NCBI RefSeq assembly: GCF_002174455.2
Contig: NZ_CP147246.1
Span: 2,981,001 to 3,045,000, forward strand
DNA length: 64,000 bases
DNA from: Enterococcus sp. 9D6_DIV0238
GTDB taxonomy: Bacteria; Bacillota; Bacilli; Lactobacillales; Enterococcaceae
Reading direction: 5' to 3'
How positions within the stretch are numbered: the first letter of the stretch is position 1; each line of letters starts with the position of its first letter. The translations under genes were made by a program, and so were the position numbers. Under the pieces are notes generated by a model that saw only the letters and a list, made by a program, of their open reading frames with translations, was not told the origin of the DNA and ran no database searches. Below, piece by piece: positions 36,285 to 45,986 of the stretch.

Positions 36285-37547
36285 ATGAAAAATGAGTTAA
36301 AGTTACCTACAGGATGGAAACTCAATAAATTTAAAACAATATTTACTACAGAAAAGGGATTAAGTATAACGAAAGAAAATCTTCAAGATGAAGGTTTAGC
36401 TGTTGTTAATTATGGACAAATTCATTCAATAAAGGGAATGGAAATAAATTGTAAATTTGATAATCTTCCATTCATTTCTTTAAAGTATTTAAAAAGAGCT
36501 AAGTCTGCTCTTTTAAATTATGGGGATTTTGTTTTTGCAGATACTTCAGAAGATATTGATGGTTCTGGAAATTTTAAAATGAACGTCAGTGAAGATGGTC
36601 TAATTTTTGCAGGATACCATTCAATCATAGCTAGACTAAAAAATAGCAATCATCCAAGATATTTTATGTATTTATTTGAATCGGATTGGTTTAGATGCCA
36701 AATTCAAGATAGCGTAAGTGGTGTAAAAGTATATAGTGTAACTCAATTAATACTAAAAAATACTAAAGTTATTAGACCTTCTTTCCCTGAGCAAATTGCC
36801 ATAGCAGAATTTTTAGATAATAAAGTTAGTGCGATGGACAAATCAATTAACCTGTTGGAGTTAGAAGTTAAAGTGTTAGGTGAATTCAAGAAATCATTGA
36901 TCTATGAAACTGTAACAAAAGGTCTTAATTCAAGTGTTAAAATGAAAGATAGTGGAGTAAAATGGATTGGTAAAATACCTGAAAATTGGGAAGTTAAACG
37001 TTTAAAATATGTAATGGATAACCATGATTCTAAAAGGCAACCAATTGAAGCTTCTGAGAGAAGTCAGGTCGGTGAAACTCTTTATGATTATTATGGAGCA
37101 AGTGGGGTTGTTGATAAAATAGATGATTATATATTCGATATGGATGCCTTACTTATTGGTGAAGATGGGGCTAACTTGGTAATGAGAAGTTTGCCATTGA
37201 TTTATATTGCTAAAGGAAAATATTGGGTAAATAATCATGCGCATATTCTTACTCCGAAGGAAAACCATGATTTAACTTATATGGCATTTTTAATGGAAAC
37301 TTTAGACTATTCTGACTTTATAACAGGATCAGCTCAACCAAAATTATCTCAAGAAAAGTTGAATAATATTTTGTTGTTAACTCCTCCATATATTGAGCAA
37401 CTTGAAATATCTAAATATTTAGTTTATAAGACTGAAAATATAGATAAAATTTTAGATGAGAAAAAAGTTGAATTAAAGCTATTGAAGCAAATTAGAAAAT
37501 CCATAATTTTCGAATATGTAACGGGTAAAAAAAGAGTAGATTTATAA
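36285..37547 (+). CDS. hsdS: type I restriction-modification system specificity subunit
   Basis: The protein is about 420 residues with two target-recognition domains. TRD1 is at about 1-165, with conserved helix FPEQIAIAEFLDNKVSAMDKS. TRD2 is at about 210-385, beginning WIGKIPENWEVKRLKYV, with a second helix IEQLEISKYLVYKTENIDKIL. Each TRD reads one half of a split DNA site. ATG 36285 is favoured because TAGGTG lies 6 bp upstream; a GTG at 36276 directly abuts the hsdM stop. The recognition sequence cannot be predicted from the sequence alone. Confidence 0.95.
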   Translation: MKNELKLPTGWKLNKFKTIFTTEKGLSITKENLQDEGLAVVNYGQIHSIKGMEINCKFDNLPFISLKYLKRAKSALLNYGDFVFADTSEDIDGSGNFKMNVSEDGLIFAGYHSIIARLKNSNHPRYFMYLFESDWFRCQIQDSVSGVKVYSVTQLILKNTKVIRPSFPEQIAIAEFLDNKVSAMDKSINLLELEVKVLGEFKKSLIYETVTKGLNSSVKMKDSGVKWIGKIPENWEVKRLKYVMDNHDSKRQPIEASERSQVGETLYDYYGASGVVDKIDDYIFDMDALLIGEDGANLVMRSLPLIYIAKGKYWVNNHAHILTPKENHDLTYMAFLMETLDYSDFITGSAQPKLSQEKLNNILLLTPPYIEQLEISKYLVYKTENIDKILDEKKVELKLLKQIRKSIIFEYVTGKKRVDL

Positions 37548-37581
37548 AATTTATATGAACTAAAAAAAGGAGGAAAAAAAG

Positions 37582-40500
37582 TTGTTGAAAAATCCAATTC
37601 GTGAACGTTCAGAGTACCAAAAGTTCATTATTGATTATTTGGTAGAAAAGAACAATTTTGTTGAAAGAAAATATTCAGAAGCCACTTACGATCAACATAA
37701 AGCAATGGATATCAAAGAACTACTTACATTCCTAAAAGATACCCAGCCTGACGAGTATGATGAGCTCCATGCATACTACAGCGAAAATACAGATGAAATT
37801 ATAGTTAGCACCATTCTAAAACAAATCGATACAAAGAACGGTATGATGCTAACTGCACTAAAACATGGAGTAGATATTGACAATACTCATTTTGAGTTAA
37901 TGTATCGAAAACCAGGAAATGATTATAACCGAACGTGGTCAGAAAACTATCAGAAAAATCGTTTTACAGTGATGGAAGAGGTCTACCATAAAGAAGGTGA
38001 ACGCATTGACTTAGTTCTTTTCTTAAACGGGTTGCCGATTATTACCATTGAATTAAAAGCGAATACTTCTGGTCAATCGTATAAAGATGCTATTGTTCAG
38101 TACCGCAAGGATAGAGACCATAGAACTCGATTGCTTCGATTTAAAAAAGGTGCCTTGGTTCACTTTGCCATGGATTTTAAAGAAGTGTATATGTGTACTG
38201 AGTTAAAAGAAAATGCATTTTTCCTGCCTTTCAATAGAGGATATCAAGACGGGGCTGGCAATGAACCGAACGAAGATGGCTTTGGTGTAGCTTACATGTG
38301 GGAAGAAATTTTCACTAAAGATAGGTTATTAACCTTAATTTCTAAGTTTATATTTTTGGAACGTACAAAAGAAGAGGGCAAGAAAAAGGAAAAAGAATCG
38401 TTGATTTTCCCACGTTTTCATCAACATCGTGCAGTAAATCGAGTCATAGAAGACATGCATAGCCATGCTACAAGCAAAAATTATTTGATTCAACATTCTG
38501 CTGGTAGTGGTAAAACAAAAACTATCGCTTGGTTATCTCATCAGTTATCTCAACTAATTGGTGCTGACGGAAAAGCGGTGGTAGATAGTATTATCATTAT
38601 TACAGATCGTGTGGTGGTTGATCGTCAGTTACAGCGTGCGATTCAACAGATTGAACATAAGTCAGGTCTAGTGAAGGTAATGGATGAAGATGCTACCAGT
38701 CAAGACTTAGCGGATGCATTAAATAGTAGCTATAAGATTATTGTTTCAACGATTCATAAGTTTAGTTACATCTTAGACAACGTTCGTGAATTAGACGAGC
38801 AAAAATTTGCTGTAATTATTGATGAAGCCCATTCATCAACTAGTGGTCGGATGATGGATGGAGTCACTGAAGTATTGAGCAAAAAGGCACAAAAAATGGC
38901 AGATGAAGAAGGAGAAGAGCTTGATCAGCAAGAGTTAGTGACTGCAAAAATTGAAACGGATATTGAAGCACATGGCAAACAAAATAATGTAACCATGATT
39001 GCATTTACAGCGACACCTAAACCAAAAACGCTGAAAGTATTTGGAACAAAAGACATTAATGGTCATGAAAAAGAATTTGATCTCTACTCAATGAAACAGG
39101 CTATTGAAGAAAAATTTATTCTCAATGTTTTGGAGAACTATACAACGTTTGAAACATACTACAAAATTATTTTGAAAGCGATGGAAGATCCTGACTTAGA
39201 TACTTCTCAAGCGAAAAAAGAGATTACTCGTTTTGTTTCCTTACATGATGTGAATATTCGCCAAAAAGTTGAGATTATCGTCGAACACTTTAGAGAAAAT
39301 ATAAAGCACATGTTAAAAGGACAAGCTAAAGCGATGATTGTAACAAGTTCTCGTGAGGCTGCAGCAAAGTATTATTATGCATTCGAAAAGTATGTGTCGG
39401 AACGACGTTACAAGGATATTAAGCCATTAGTTGCTTTTAGTGGTAAGGTAAAACTTGATAAGGTTGGAGAAGTCAGTGAAACGTCAATTAACGGGTTTGC
39501 AGAAGAGGATTTGGCTGAGAAATTTGATACAGATCAGTATCAAGTATTGCTGGTTGCCAACAAATACCAAACAGGTTTTGATCAGCCCAAACTTTGTGCA
39601 ATGTACGTGGATAAGAAATTATCTGGCGTTACAGCAGTTCAAACATTGTCTAGATTAAATAGAATCTATCCTGAAAAGCATACATTTGTATTAGATTTTG
39701 TTAATTCATACAAAGACATTGAAAAAGCTTTTTCAAAATACTATACGGGCACTCATTTAGGAAATGAGATAAATCCTCATGACATTTTTGAAATTGAAGA
39801 AAAAATCGAGTTGCGAAATATTTTAGATTATGATGATATTAATGCCTTTAATACGTTGATGTATCTTGAAAAACGCTTAAAAAAAGAACGACTAAAAGTT
39901 GAATATTACCTAGATAAGGCGGTAAAAAGATTTTACAGACTGTCAAAAGAAGAACGTGAAGAAGCATTTTTAGAGTTAAAGCATTTTGTCAGCTTCTATA
40001 CATTTTTAATTCAAGTAACAAGTTTTAAAAATATTGATTTGCATAAAAAATATAATTTCATTCGATTTTTATTAAAAGAAATGGATGTATCTGGTGCAAA
40101 TACTGGTGTTGATTTAACTGGGAAAATTGATGCTGAATTCGGAACACCAAAAATTATCGATAATATAAAGACAGGTAATCTAAAATCAGGACAAGGAGAG
40201 TTGAAGCTTCCAGGAGCAGATGCGCCCAAACCTTACGATCCAATTATCAAAAAATTATCTGAAATCATTGAAGAATTCAATCTGTTACATGGCACCAATT
40301 TTGATACTGAAATTGAAATAGAATCCGTGTTTCATGTGAAAGAAATTCTTGCGAAGGATAAAGAATTACAACGTTCTTCAAAAGTAAATAATAAAAGTGA
40401 TTTTAGATTGGAATATAATTTACGATTAGATGATGCATTGATTGAAGGGATGGATAGAAACCAAAATTTCAATAATACATTACTATCTAATGATGAGATG

Positions 40501-40626
40501 AAGCACGCTATCTTTGATTTGTTTATGGATGAAATTTATAAACGAATGAAAGAAAACAATGAACCCTATACAACAGAAAATCGATATATTAAAGTAGCTG
40601 AAGATGATGAAAAGTATGTAAAATAA
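37582..40626 (+). CDS. hsdR: type I restriction-modification system endonuclease subunit
   Basis: The 1014-residue protein has the HsdR N-terminal nuclease domain with GERIDLVLFLNGLPIITIELKA (the D...ExK catalytic set). A helicase core follows with Walker A HSAGSGKTKTIAWLSHQL, DEAH-box IDEAHSSTSGR and motif VI-like VQTLSRLNRIYP. A C-terminal helical domain completes it. It translocates DNA and cuts unmodified molecules. The start is TTG at 37582 behind AAAGGAGG, 34 bp after hsdS. The full M-S-R set appears intact. Confidence 0.96.
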   Translation: MLKNPIRERSEYQKFIIDYLVEKNNFVERKYSEATYDQHKAMDIKELLTFLKDTQPDEYDELHAYYSENTDEIIVSTILKQIDTKNGMMLTALKHGVDIDNTHFELMYRKPGNDYNRTWSENYQKNRFTVMEEVYHKEGERIDLVLFLNGLPIITIELKANTSGQSYKDAIVQYRKDRDHRTRLLRFKKGALVHFAMDFKEVYMCTELKENAFFLPFNRGYQDGAGNEPNEDGFGVAYMWEEIFTKDRLLTLISKFIFLERTKEEGKKKEKESLIFPRFHQHRAVNRVIEDMHSHATSKNYLIQHSAGSGKTKTIAWLSHQLSQLIGADGKAVVDSIIIITDRVVVDRQLQRAIQQIEHKSGLVKVMDEDATSQDLADALNSSYKIIVSTIHKFSYILDNVRELDEQKFAVIIDEAHSSTSGRMMDGVTEVLSKKAQKMADEEGEELDQQELVTAKIETDIEAHGKQNNVTMIAFTATPKPKTLKVFGTKDINGHEKEFDLYSMKQAIEEKFILNVLENYTTFETYYKIILKAMEDPDLDTSQAKKEITRFVSLHDVNIRQKVEIIVEHFRENIKHMLKGQAKAMIVTSSREAAAKYYYAFEKYVSERRYKDIKPLVAFSGKVKLDKVGEVSETSINGFAEEDLAEKFDTDQYQVLLVANKYQTGFDQPKLCAMYVDKKLSGVTAVQTLSRLNRIYPEKHTFVLDFVNSYKDIEKAFSKYYTGTHLGNEINPHDIFEIEEKIELRNILDYDDINAFNTLMYLEKRLKKERLKVEYYLDKAVKRFYRLSKEEREEAFLELKHFVSFYTFLIQVTSFKNIDLHKKYNFIRFLLKEMDVSGANTGVDLTGKIDAEFGTPKIIDNIKTGNLKSGQGELKLPGADAPKPYDPIIKKLSEIIEEFNLLHGTNFDTEIEIESVFHVKEILAKDKELQRSSKVNNKSDFRLEYNLRLDDALIEGMDRNQNFNNTLLSNDEMKHAIFDLFMDEIYKRMKENNEPYTTENRYIKVAEDDEKYVK

Positions 40627-40696
40627 GTTTCTTTAAATGAAATTAGAAGTGATTTAAATAATCTAATAAATCACTTCCTGAGTGTATATAAATAAT

Positions 40697-40987
40697 TCAG
40701 ACTAATGTATGATATTTTGTTTTTTCTTGGGTTCCAATAGCTAGTATTTGCAATTCAGCTTCTTGAATCAATCGATTGAATTCTAGATTAAATGTTTGGA
40801 AAATTTTCGAACAAGCATAATACTCCTTCACCACTTTTTTCTTATTGATTGGCGCACCAGGATTGGTAAAATACTTCTCCAAAACCGCCAACGGTTCTTG
40901 CCAAGAGTCCAAACGCTCAAGCGTATTGCGAAGGTCGATAATTTCCTGATAAGGAACAGCTTTGATACAAATTGCGGAATGTTTCAT
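40697..40987 (-). CDS. hypothetical protein
   Basis: The 96-residue protein (MKHSAICIKAVPYQEIIDLR; LDSWQEPLAVLEKYFTNPG) has a strong ribosome site AAAAAGGAGAA 9 bp before the ATG at 40987. It is soluble, mixed helical, with two Cys. I do not recognise the family. It is convergent with hsdR. A GAAGTGATTTA/TAAATCACTTC stem without a T-tract lies between them at 40650-40677. Confidence 0.6.
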   Translation of the reverse strand: MKHSAICIKAVPYQEIIDLRNTLERLDSWQEPLAVLEKYFTNPGAPINKKKVVKEYYACSKIFQTFNLEFNRLIQEAELQILAIGTQEKTKYHTLV

Positions 40988-41134
40988 AAGTAAGTTCTCC
41001 TTTTTCTAAATCTATTAAGTAGCAGTCGACAAATGAGAAAAAGAAAAACAATAAGAGAGTGCCGTCTCTACCGTTGAAATGATTACCGATCAATAGCACT
41101 TTCCTTACAAAACACAAAAATTTGTGAAAATGTC

Positions 41135-41279
41135 TAGAAATTCTTACAAAAATTAGGTACAATAAAGAAACCAGTGCTACGGTGCTGGTAATCAGGCAAC
41201 TTGGATAGATAGGTTACGCTGTCTATTCAGGGCTTCATTTATTGGGTGGTACCGATAAATGAAGTGCCTATTTATTTTA
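41135..41279 (+). ncRNA. structured RNA, locus 1 copy A (promoter and transcript)
   Basis: TAGAAA (41135-41140), a 17-bp spacer and TACAAT (41158-41163) predict a start at 41170. That is the first base of stem 1: ACCAGTGC (41170-41177), a TACG tetraloop, and GTGCTGGT (41182-41189). A GGCAACTT linker leads to stem 2: ATAGATAG (41205-41212), loop GTTACG, CTGTCTAT (41219-41226). The terminator stem GGCTTCATTTAT...ATAAATGAAGTGCC has a T-rich tail to 41279. Copy C at 50438-50580 has the same promoter, stems and terminator with compensatory changes. No protein is encoded. Confidence 0.7.
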
Positions 41280-41440
41280 TTCTTTTTCTCAATTTTTAAA
41301 GTATAGAAACAAAAAAACGACTACAGTTCACCTGCAATCGTTGACAATAGGCAAGACAAATAAACATCATTTTTACTTTTTTGTGTTTGAAAGGAGAAGG
41401 TTGTTAATCTTCTGGAATACAAAAGAATGTAAAAACAAGA

Positions 41441-41545
41441 TTATGTCTAACACTATTGGCGATTTGTTTAAGCAGGTTACTCTGATTAATCAAAACTTCT
41501 CTAGTTTGGTTGGTAGCCAGATCAGGAAGCGCCAATTATTTAGTT
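41441..41545 (+). ncRNA. structured RNA, locus 1 copy B (decayed)
   Basis: The segment CACTATTGGCGATTTGTTTA (41451 on), followed by GCAG-GTTACT-CTG and an ACTTC...GGAAG stretch, aligns with copies C and D over the linker, stem 2 and the terminator stem. Its promoter and stem 1 are lost. It lies about 280 bp after copy A, the same spacing as C to D. Confidence 0.5.
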
Positions 41546-41559
41546 TTATCGTTAGGAGA

Positions 41560-42169
41560 AATTACATCTAATTCACTCATTTCGTGCTAAGTGGATGATT
41601 ACTATTTCCCTTGTTAATTATTTCTATCCTATGGCTATTAGTATACCGAAAAAAACAGCTGTTCGCAGTAAAAAATCTTACATTTTATGATTAAATAAAA
41701 CCCAAAACACTCCCTATTATATATAAGAAAAAATAACAAATTTTTTTCAAAGCAAACAATCTATAATCTATTAAGTGACCTAATCTTCATAGGAGCATGT
41801 GTTTATATAGTCATAGGAAATACTAGAAATATCAATATACTAAAATTTAATTTTTTTGTGGGAGAGTTACGGTCCTGGAGATTTTACTGATTATACGAAT
41901 AAATTTGATTTAGTTTTTAAAAGTATCTCTAAGCTAGTCCATTATCAATTTTTTGCAAAGGGCGTAATTGGAATTCTGCATCTAGATTGTTACTATTCAA
42001 AAATGATATTAAAATTTGAATTGTATCCTTATGAAAAGCAACTATATTTTAATTAAATTATGAGTAAATAGATCAAGTTACATAAAGGTACATGGTGGTT
42101 CAATTACTATTTAATCTATTATTTTTTCTGCCCTATTTATCTCAACAGAAAATATTTATAGGTCAATTT
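41560..42169. other. remainder of the non-coding locus 1 and AT-rich gap
   Basis: The stretch around TTATATATAAGAAAAAATAA (about 41717) matches 51069-51090 downstream of copy D, so homology with locus 2 extends to here. A 66-codon reading frame at 41856-42056 (GTG start, no ribosome site; residues ESYGPGDFTDYTNKFDLVF) may be a gene fragment; I do not recognise it. No other gene is visible. Confidence 0.4.
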
Positions 42170-42862
42170 TTATGAACGCTGATTTTCCAATGAAAACTGC
42201 TGAAAAAATTGTTCTCCTGCTCGAGTTAAAGTGACACTCCGGTTGTCTGAATTCTGATAAATATATTCCTTTCTAATAATCATCTTTAGAAATGCTTTCC
42301 CTAAATTTCCGCCTAAGTGGAATGTTCGTTCAGTCCAATCTAAACAGGGTTTAGCGAAGATCCCAGCCCTTTTTTTCACTTCATTAGTGTCTACTTCAAT
42401 ACGATTCAAGAAGAGCATACCTTCATGCGTGAGTTCAACTTGGTTATTTGCTAAGATCAGATAATTTTTTGCGATCAGAAAATCAAAAAATATGACACCT
42501 AAAGCTCCTGCCAGATGGTGGTAACAGGTTCGACCACATTTCAATTCCTGAAACTCTTTATTTTGATTATAGGAGTTGATTTTTTTGACAGGACTGATCA
42601 ACATCAAGCTTTCTAGAAGCTCTGCTACCGCAGGATTTATCAGTTGGTAATAAACATGGCGGCCTTGTTTGTAATATGTCACCCATTCCAAAGCTTCAAG
42701 TTTCTTCAAGTGGTAAGAAGCTGTTTGGTCTTTTATTTTCACTGCTTGCGCGATTTCATGGACCGTGTGAAATGTTCCGTCCATCAAAAGTGTCAAAATT
42801 TCTAAGCGTGACTGATCGGCTAATAGTTTCGTTGTCTGCTGTAAATCTGGAAAACCATTCAT
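42170..42862 (-). CDS. ArsR family winged-helix regulator with C-terminal extension
   Basis: The 230-residue protein has an N-terminal ArsR HTH (LADQSRLEILTLLMDGTFHTVHEIAQAVKIKDQTASYHLKKLE). A C-terminal domain of about 120 residues follows, with Cys/His residues (ELKCGRTCYHHLAGALG; AGIFAKPCLDWTERTFHLGG) that may bind a metal or redox signal. It is divergent from a flavin reductase-like gene across 72 bp and probably regulates it. The ATG at 42862 follows AAAGGAGAAAAA. Confidence 0.88.
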   Translation of the reverse strand: MNGFPDLQQTTKLLADQSRLEILTLLMDGTFHTVHEIAQAVKIKDQTASYHLKKLEALEWVTYYKQGRHVYYQLINPAVAELLESLMLISPVKKINSYNQNKEFQELKCGRTCYHHLAGALGVIFFDFLIAKNYLILANNQVELTHEGMLFLNRIEVDTNEVKKRAGIFAKPCLDWTERTFHLGGNLGKAFLKMIIRKEYIYQNSDNRSVTLTRAGEQFFQQFSLENQRS

Positions 42863-42934
42863 TTTTTTTCTCCTTTAATAGTTCGATACGCATCGAGGTT
42901 TATCGTTAGTATACTATATTAAGAGGTGAAAGAT

Positions 42935-43540
42935 ATGTTTAAAAAAGTAGAAAAAACAAGTTTTTATTATGGATTTCCAGTCGTGTTGATGACAACGAAA
43001 GATTTAGAGACTGATCGAGACAACATCACTCCGATCAGTTCTACTTGGACATTAGGCAAGTCAATTGTTCTAGGAATCGGTTTGCATAATAAGGGATTTT
43101 TGAATCTCGAAACAGGAAGTGAAGTGACGCTTAATCTTGCTGATAAAACCCTTTGGGAAAATATTGAACGAATTGCGCAAGTTACAGGAAGCAAACAGAT
43201 TCCAGCGTATAAAAAGCAGGCAGGATACTCATATTGTGCAGATAAATTTGATTTAGGGAACTTCACTAAGCTAGCTGGTCAAGAGGTTCAAACAGTAAGG
43301 ATCAAGGAATGTCCGATTCAAATAGAAGCAACGGTCGCAACTATTTCCCTCAGAGAAGAGTTTGCAATCGTAGAGTGTACGATAAAAGGGATTTTTATTG
43401 ATGAAAAAATCTTGCATGATGAGCGATACATAAATGTTGATCTATGGCATCCGCTCATTTACAAATTTAGAGAATATACGACGACAACGCAAGGAATCGG
43501 GAAGAATTTTCGGTTCCAAGAATTTGATAGTACTATTTAG
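42935..43540 (+). CDS. flavin reductase (FMN-binding split-barrel) family protein
   Basis: The protein is 201 residues from ATG 42935, which has AAGAGGTGA; a GTG at 42926 lies within the ribosome site. The split-barrel flavin reductase signature is present: FPVVLMTTKDLETDRDNITPISSTWTLG, GLHNKGFLNLETGSEVTLNLA and a C-terminal LWHPLIYKFREYTTTTQGIG. It probably reduces or binds FMN. It is divergent from the ArsR-type regulator that likely controls it. Confidence 0.85.
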   Translation: MFKKVEKTSFYYGFPVVLMTTKDLETDRDNITPISSTWTLGKSIVLGIGLHNKGFLNLETGSEVTLNLADKTLWENIERIAQVTGSKQIPAYKKQAGYSYCADKFDLGNFTKLAGQEVQTVRIKECPIQIEATVATISLREEFAIVECTIKGIFIDEKILHDERYINVDLWHPLIYKFREYTTTTQGIGKNFRFQEFDSTI

Positions 43541-43685
43541 ATGAAACTTAAAATAGTTAGAAATTAGTATAACAAAAACGCAAGATATCTACTAAAATTT
43601 TCTTAAAACGGAGCCTCCTTAAAGCATATTGAAAAAGATTACTGTATAGTAATATGCAAGAACAAGTTTTTATAGGAGGATTTTT

Positions 43686-44651
43686 ATGAAACATAAACAA
43701 AAAAAACTCGCACTTGCGATGACCTTACTTTTGATTTCAGCAGGTGTCTATAATGGAACCACAGCTTTTGCCACACAACAAACGTCAACTGAAATTACTG
43801 CAACTAGTGAATCTACGACAACAACAAGCAGCTCTGAAAAAGTACTTCAAATCAATGCAGTTGCTTTAGGAAACGCCTTAACACAGGAACAAAAAGACTA
43901 TACCTTGAAAGCACTTGGTGCAAAGGGCGAAACACCAACTTATACTACAAATGGCGCTGATTTGATGAGCTTCATCCCAGACGGTGGTTTTAACGCAGAA
44001 TGGGCAGTATACAGCTCGGTTCGGATGGAAACCCAGAAAAAAGGTTCAGGTATCACAGTAGATATTGCGACACCTGAAAATATCACGAAAATCACTGCCG
44101 CTCAATACCAAAATGCCGCCTTGACGGCTGGTATCTCTGATGCCAAATTGACCGTTGCTTCCGCTGTACCGATCGATGGTTCTGGCGCATTGGCTGGTGT
44201 CTATAAGATCGTTGAAGAATCTGGCGGCATCATCAATCGTGACCGTGTTGGCGTAGCGCAAGATGAAATGGACGTTTTATCTAAGATCACAGAGGAAAAT
44301 AAAGACAAAGAAGGTTATTCGGATGAAGCGCTAAATGCAGCTCAGGAAGAAGCCAAAAAAGAGTTAGCAGCTAAAACAGCTGATGGCACAAAGTTAACCA
44401 AGGAAGATATCCAGCAAGCAGTTGATAATGCATTAAAAAGCCAAGGCATCCAAGATGTCATGACCTCAGATCAAGTCAATGAATTGACTACCTTGATGAG
44501 TGACATGAAGGATAAAAACATTTTTGATGACTTTGTGAACCAACTAGATTTAACCAAAACGAAGGAACAACTTCAAGAAAAATCTAAGGGACTTTGGGAA
44601 AATATCAAAAGCTTCTTTAGTGGTCTTTGGGATTCGATCACAGGGAAATAG
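43686..44651 (+). CDS. secreted DUF1002 domain protein
   Basis: The 321-residue protein has a Sec signal peptide (KLALAMTLLLISAGVYNGTTAFA). A Thr/Ser-rich stretch follows at about 32-55. A DUF1002 (YpuA-like) domain with ALTQEQKDYTLKALGAKGE and GSGITVDIATPENITKITAAQYQNAALTAGI covers about 60-200. A helical C-terminus ends with LWENIKSFFSGLWDSITGK, which could associate with the membrane. The function of the family is unknown. The ATG has TAGGAGGATTTTT. A strong terminator follows. Confidence 0.88.
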   Translation: MKHKQKKLALAMTLLLISAGVYNGTTAFATQQTSTEITATSESTTTTSSSEKVLQINAVALGNALTQEQKDYTLKALGAKGETPTYTTNGADLMSFIPDGGFNAEWAVYSSVRMETQKKGSGITVDIATPENITKITAAQYQNAALTAGISDAKLTVASAVPIDGSGALAGVYKIVEESGGIINRDRVGVAQDEMDVLSKITEENKDKEGYSDEALNAAQEEAKKELAAKTADGTKLTKEDIQQAVDNALKSQGIQDVMTSDQVNELTTLMSDMKDKNIFDDFVNQLDLTKTKEQLQEKSKGLWENIKSFFSGLWDSITGK

Positions 44652-44697
44652 TTTGGCGAATTAGCATAAAAAATAAACTAAAATAGACATACAAATA

Positions 44698-44746
44698 AAA
44701 AAGAGATGAAATGAAAAAGGAAACTTTTATTTCATCTCTTTTTTTG
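44698..44746 (+). terminator. terminator after the DUF1002 gene
   Basis: AAAGAGATGAAAT and ATTTCATCTCTTT pair, followed by TTTTTGTTTT. Confidence 0.9.
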
Positions 44747-44892
44747 TTTTTATTTAAGTTGAAATAGGTTTATTGATCTAACTTTCATAATGTAACATTA
44801 AAATTGCTTTTTAAATCATTTGTAGTGTGTGATATTTAGAACATAACCTGATTAAAAGATGGAAAGAATGTTTTAAAGATAGGAAGGATTGT

Positions 44893-45111
44893 ATGAAGAT
44901 TGGACAATTGATCAAAGAAAGTAGAGAAAGGAAAAACATGACGCAACAACAATTAGCTGATCAGTTTCACGTAACAAGACAAACAGTGTCACGATGGGAG
45001 AATGAACAGTCGTATCCGAATTTGGATACATTGGTCGAATTAAGTTTCTTTTTTGAATTTTCATTGGATGAAATTTTGAAAGGAGAAGGGAAAGCAATGG
45101 AAGAAAAATAA
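44893..45111 (+). CDS. small XRE family transcriptional regulator
   Basis: The 72-residue protein is little more than a Cro/CI HTH: MTQQQLADQFHVTRQTVSRWENEQSYPNLDTLVELS, ending KGEGKAMEEK. The C-terminal membrane or dimerisation part seen in many relatives is absent, so it may be truncated or naturally minimal. The ATG follows AGGAAGGATTGT. A terminator (45169-45201) follows, so it is a single-gene unit. Confidence 0.82.
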   Translation: MKIGQLIKESRERKNMTQQQLADQFHVTRQTVSRWENEQSYPNLDTLVELSFFFEFSLDEILKGEGKAMEEK

Positions 45112-45168
45112 TAAAAAAGGAACGAGATAACTTGATGCTTCTTATATAGAATAAAGAAAGCGAGTGAA

Positions 45169-45201
45169 ATGAGAGTGGGACAATAAACCACTCTCTTTTT
45201 T
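45169..45201 (+). terminator. terminator after the small XRE gene
   Basis: GAGAGTGG and CCACTCTC pair around GACAATAAA, with TTTTTTG following. Confidence 0.9.
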
Positions 45202-45379
45202 GTATTGAATAATAAAATAGGAAACAGATGGATAATTTAGTTGAAAGGAATTGTTACTCTATCAGAAAAATGAGTATTTTTTGAATTTTTAGATAAAAAT
45301 AGATGCCTTATTGTGTTGAAATAATAAAGTGATGGTTTTAGTTTAAGAGTAAGTGAGAGAAAACATCTGGTGAGAGATC

Positions 45380-45430
45380 GCGCCAATCATAAAAGAAACA
45401 GACTAAAACATTTCTTCTGTGATTGGTCGT
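45380..45430. repeat. inverted repeat in a 340-bp gap before the DUF1310 gene
   Basis: CCAATCA-T-AAAAGAAA (45383-45398) and TTTCTT-CTG-TGATTGG (45411-45426) are inverted around a short loop. No T-tract follows, so it may be an operator or a structured element. The rest of 45202-45545 holds nothing I recognise. Confidence 0.4.
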
Positions 45431-45545
45431 GGGCTATAAAAAAGTAGAACGAGCATTTGTTTTTAGGCTTTTTGAGCAATCTAAAAAATTTGAAAAACAT
45501 GCTAGGAATTATTTCCTTGTAGTTTATTCATAGAGGTGAAGTTAA

Positions 45546-45986
45546 TTGAAAGATACAGACATCGACAATCAAGAACTTTCAGAGATCAAAAAAATAAAAC
45601 GGAGGACATTAGTTGCCTTTCTAGGAGTGTTTTTGATAATTGTTATTGGAACAGGAGGAAAAATATATATGGATAACAAAAGGTTTCATGATAAGATGGT
45701 GAATGTGGTAAAGAGCAGTCAAGCAAAAAAAGAAATAGAGTTAGGGTTAACAGATATTGATTCAAAAGCATTGACACCAGAAGGAATTATAAATTCCTAT
45801 GAAATAGATTACGGTAGTATTGAACATAATCCTATGGGGGCTATTATGTTTGATGTAATTATTAATGGCAATGATAAGCTTATTGCTAGTTTTGATTTGA
45901 ATAAACATTCCAATACACTAGAGTATGGCGGAATTGTACTCTCAGAAAACTCATCAGATTTAATTGATGAGGTGACATATGACTAA
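45546..45986 (+). CDS. DUF1310 family membrane-anchored protein
   Basis: The 146-residue protein has a cytoplasmic N-terminus and one membrane helix at about 24-40 (LVAFLGVFLIIVIGTGG). An external domain follows with FHDKMVNVVKSSQAKKEIE, ALTPEGIINSYEIDYGSIEHNPMGAIMFDVIING. These are the features of DUF1310 proteins of streptococci and enterococci, whose function is unknown. The start is TTG at 45546 with AGAGGTGAAG. The stop overlaps the next gene by 8 bp, so the pair is coupled. Confidence 0.82.
   Translation: MKDTDIDNQELSEIKKIKRRTLVAFLGVFLIIVIGTGGKIYMDNKRFHDKMVNVVKSSQAKKEIELGLTDIDSKALTPEGIINSYEIDYGSIEHNPMGAIMFDVIINGNDKLIASFDLNKHSNTLEYGGIVLSENSSDLIDEVTYD

Noticed and set aside
33257..40626. 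Prophage or ICE carrying the type I system
   Set aside because: No integrase, structural phage genes, relaxase or clear attachment-site repeats are present around it.
40917..41162. Minus-strand frame antisense to copy A's promoter as a type I toxin
   Set aside because: Only a few residues are shared with the counterpart at locus 2, and those follow from the conserved -10 region. No ribosome site; the frame is not conserved as a peptide.
41856..42056. 66-codon reading frame as a gene
   Set aside because: GTG start without ribosome site, no recognised family and an AT-rich setting. Kept only as a possible fragment within the intergenic entry.
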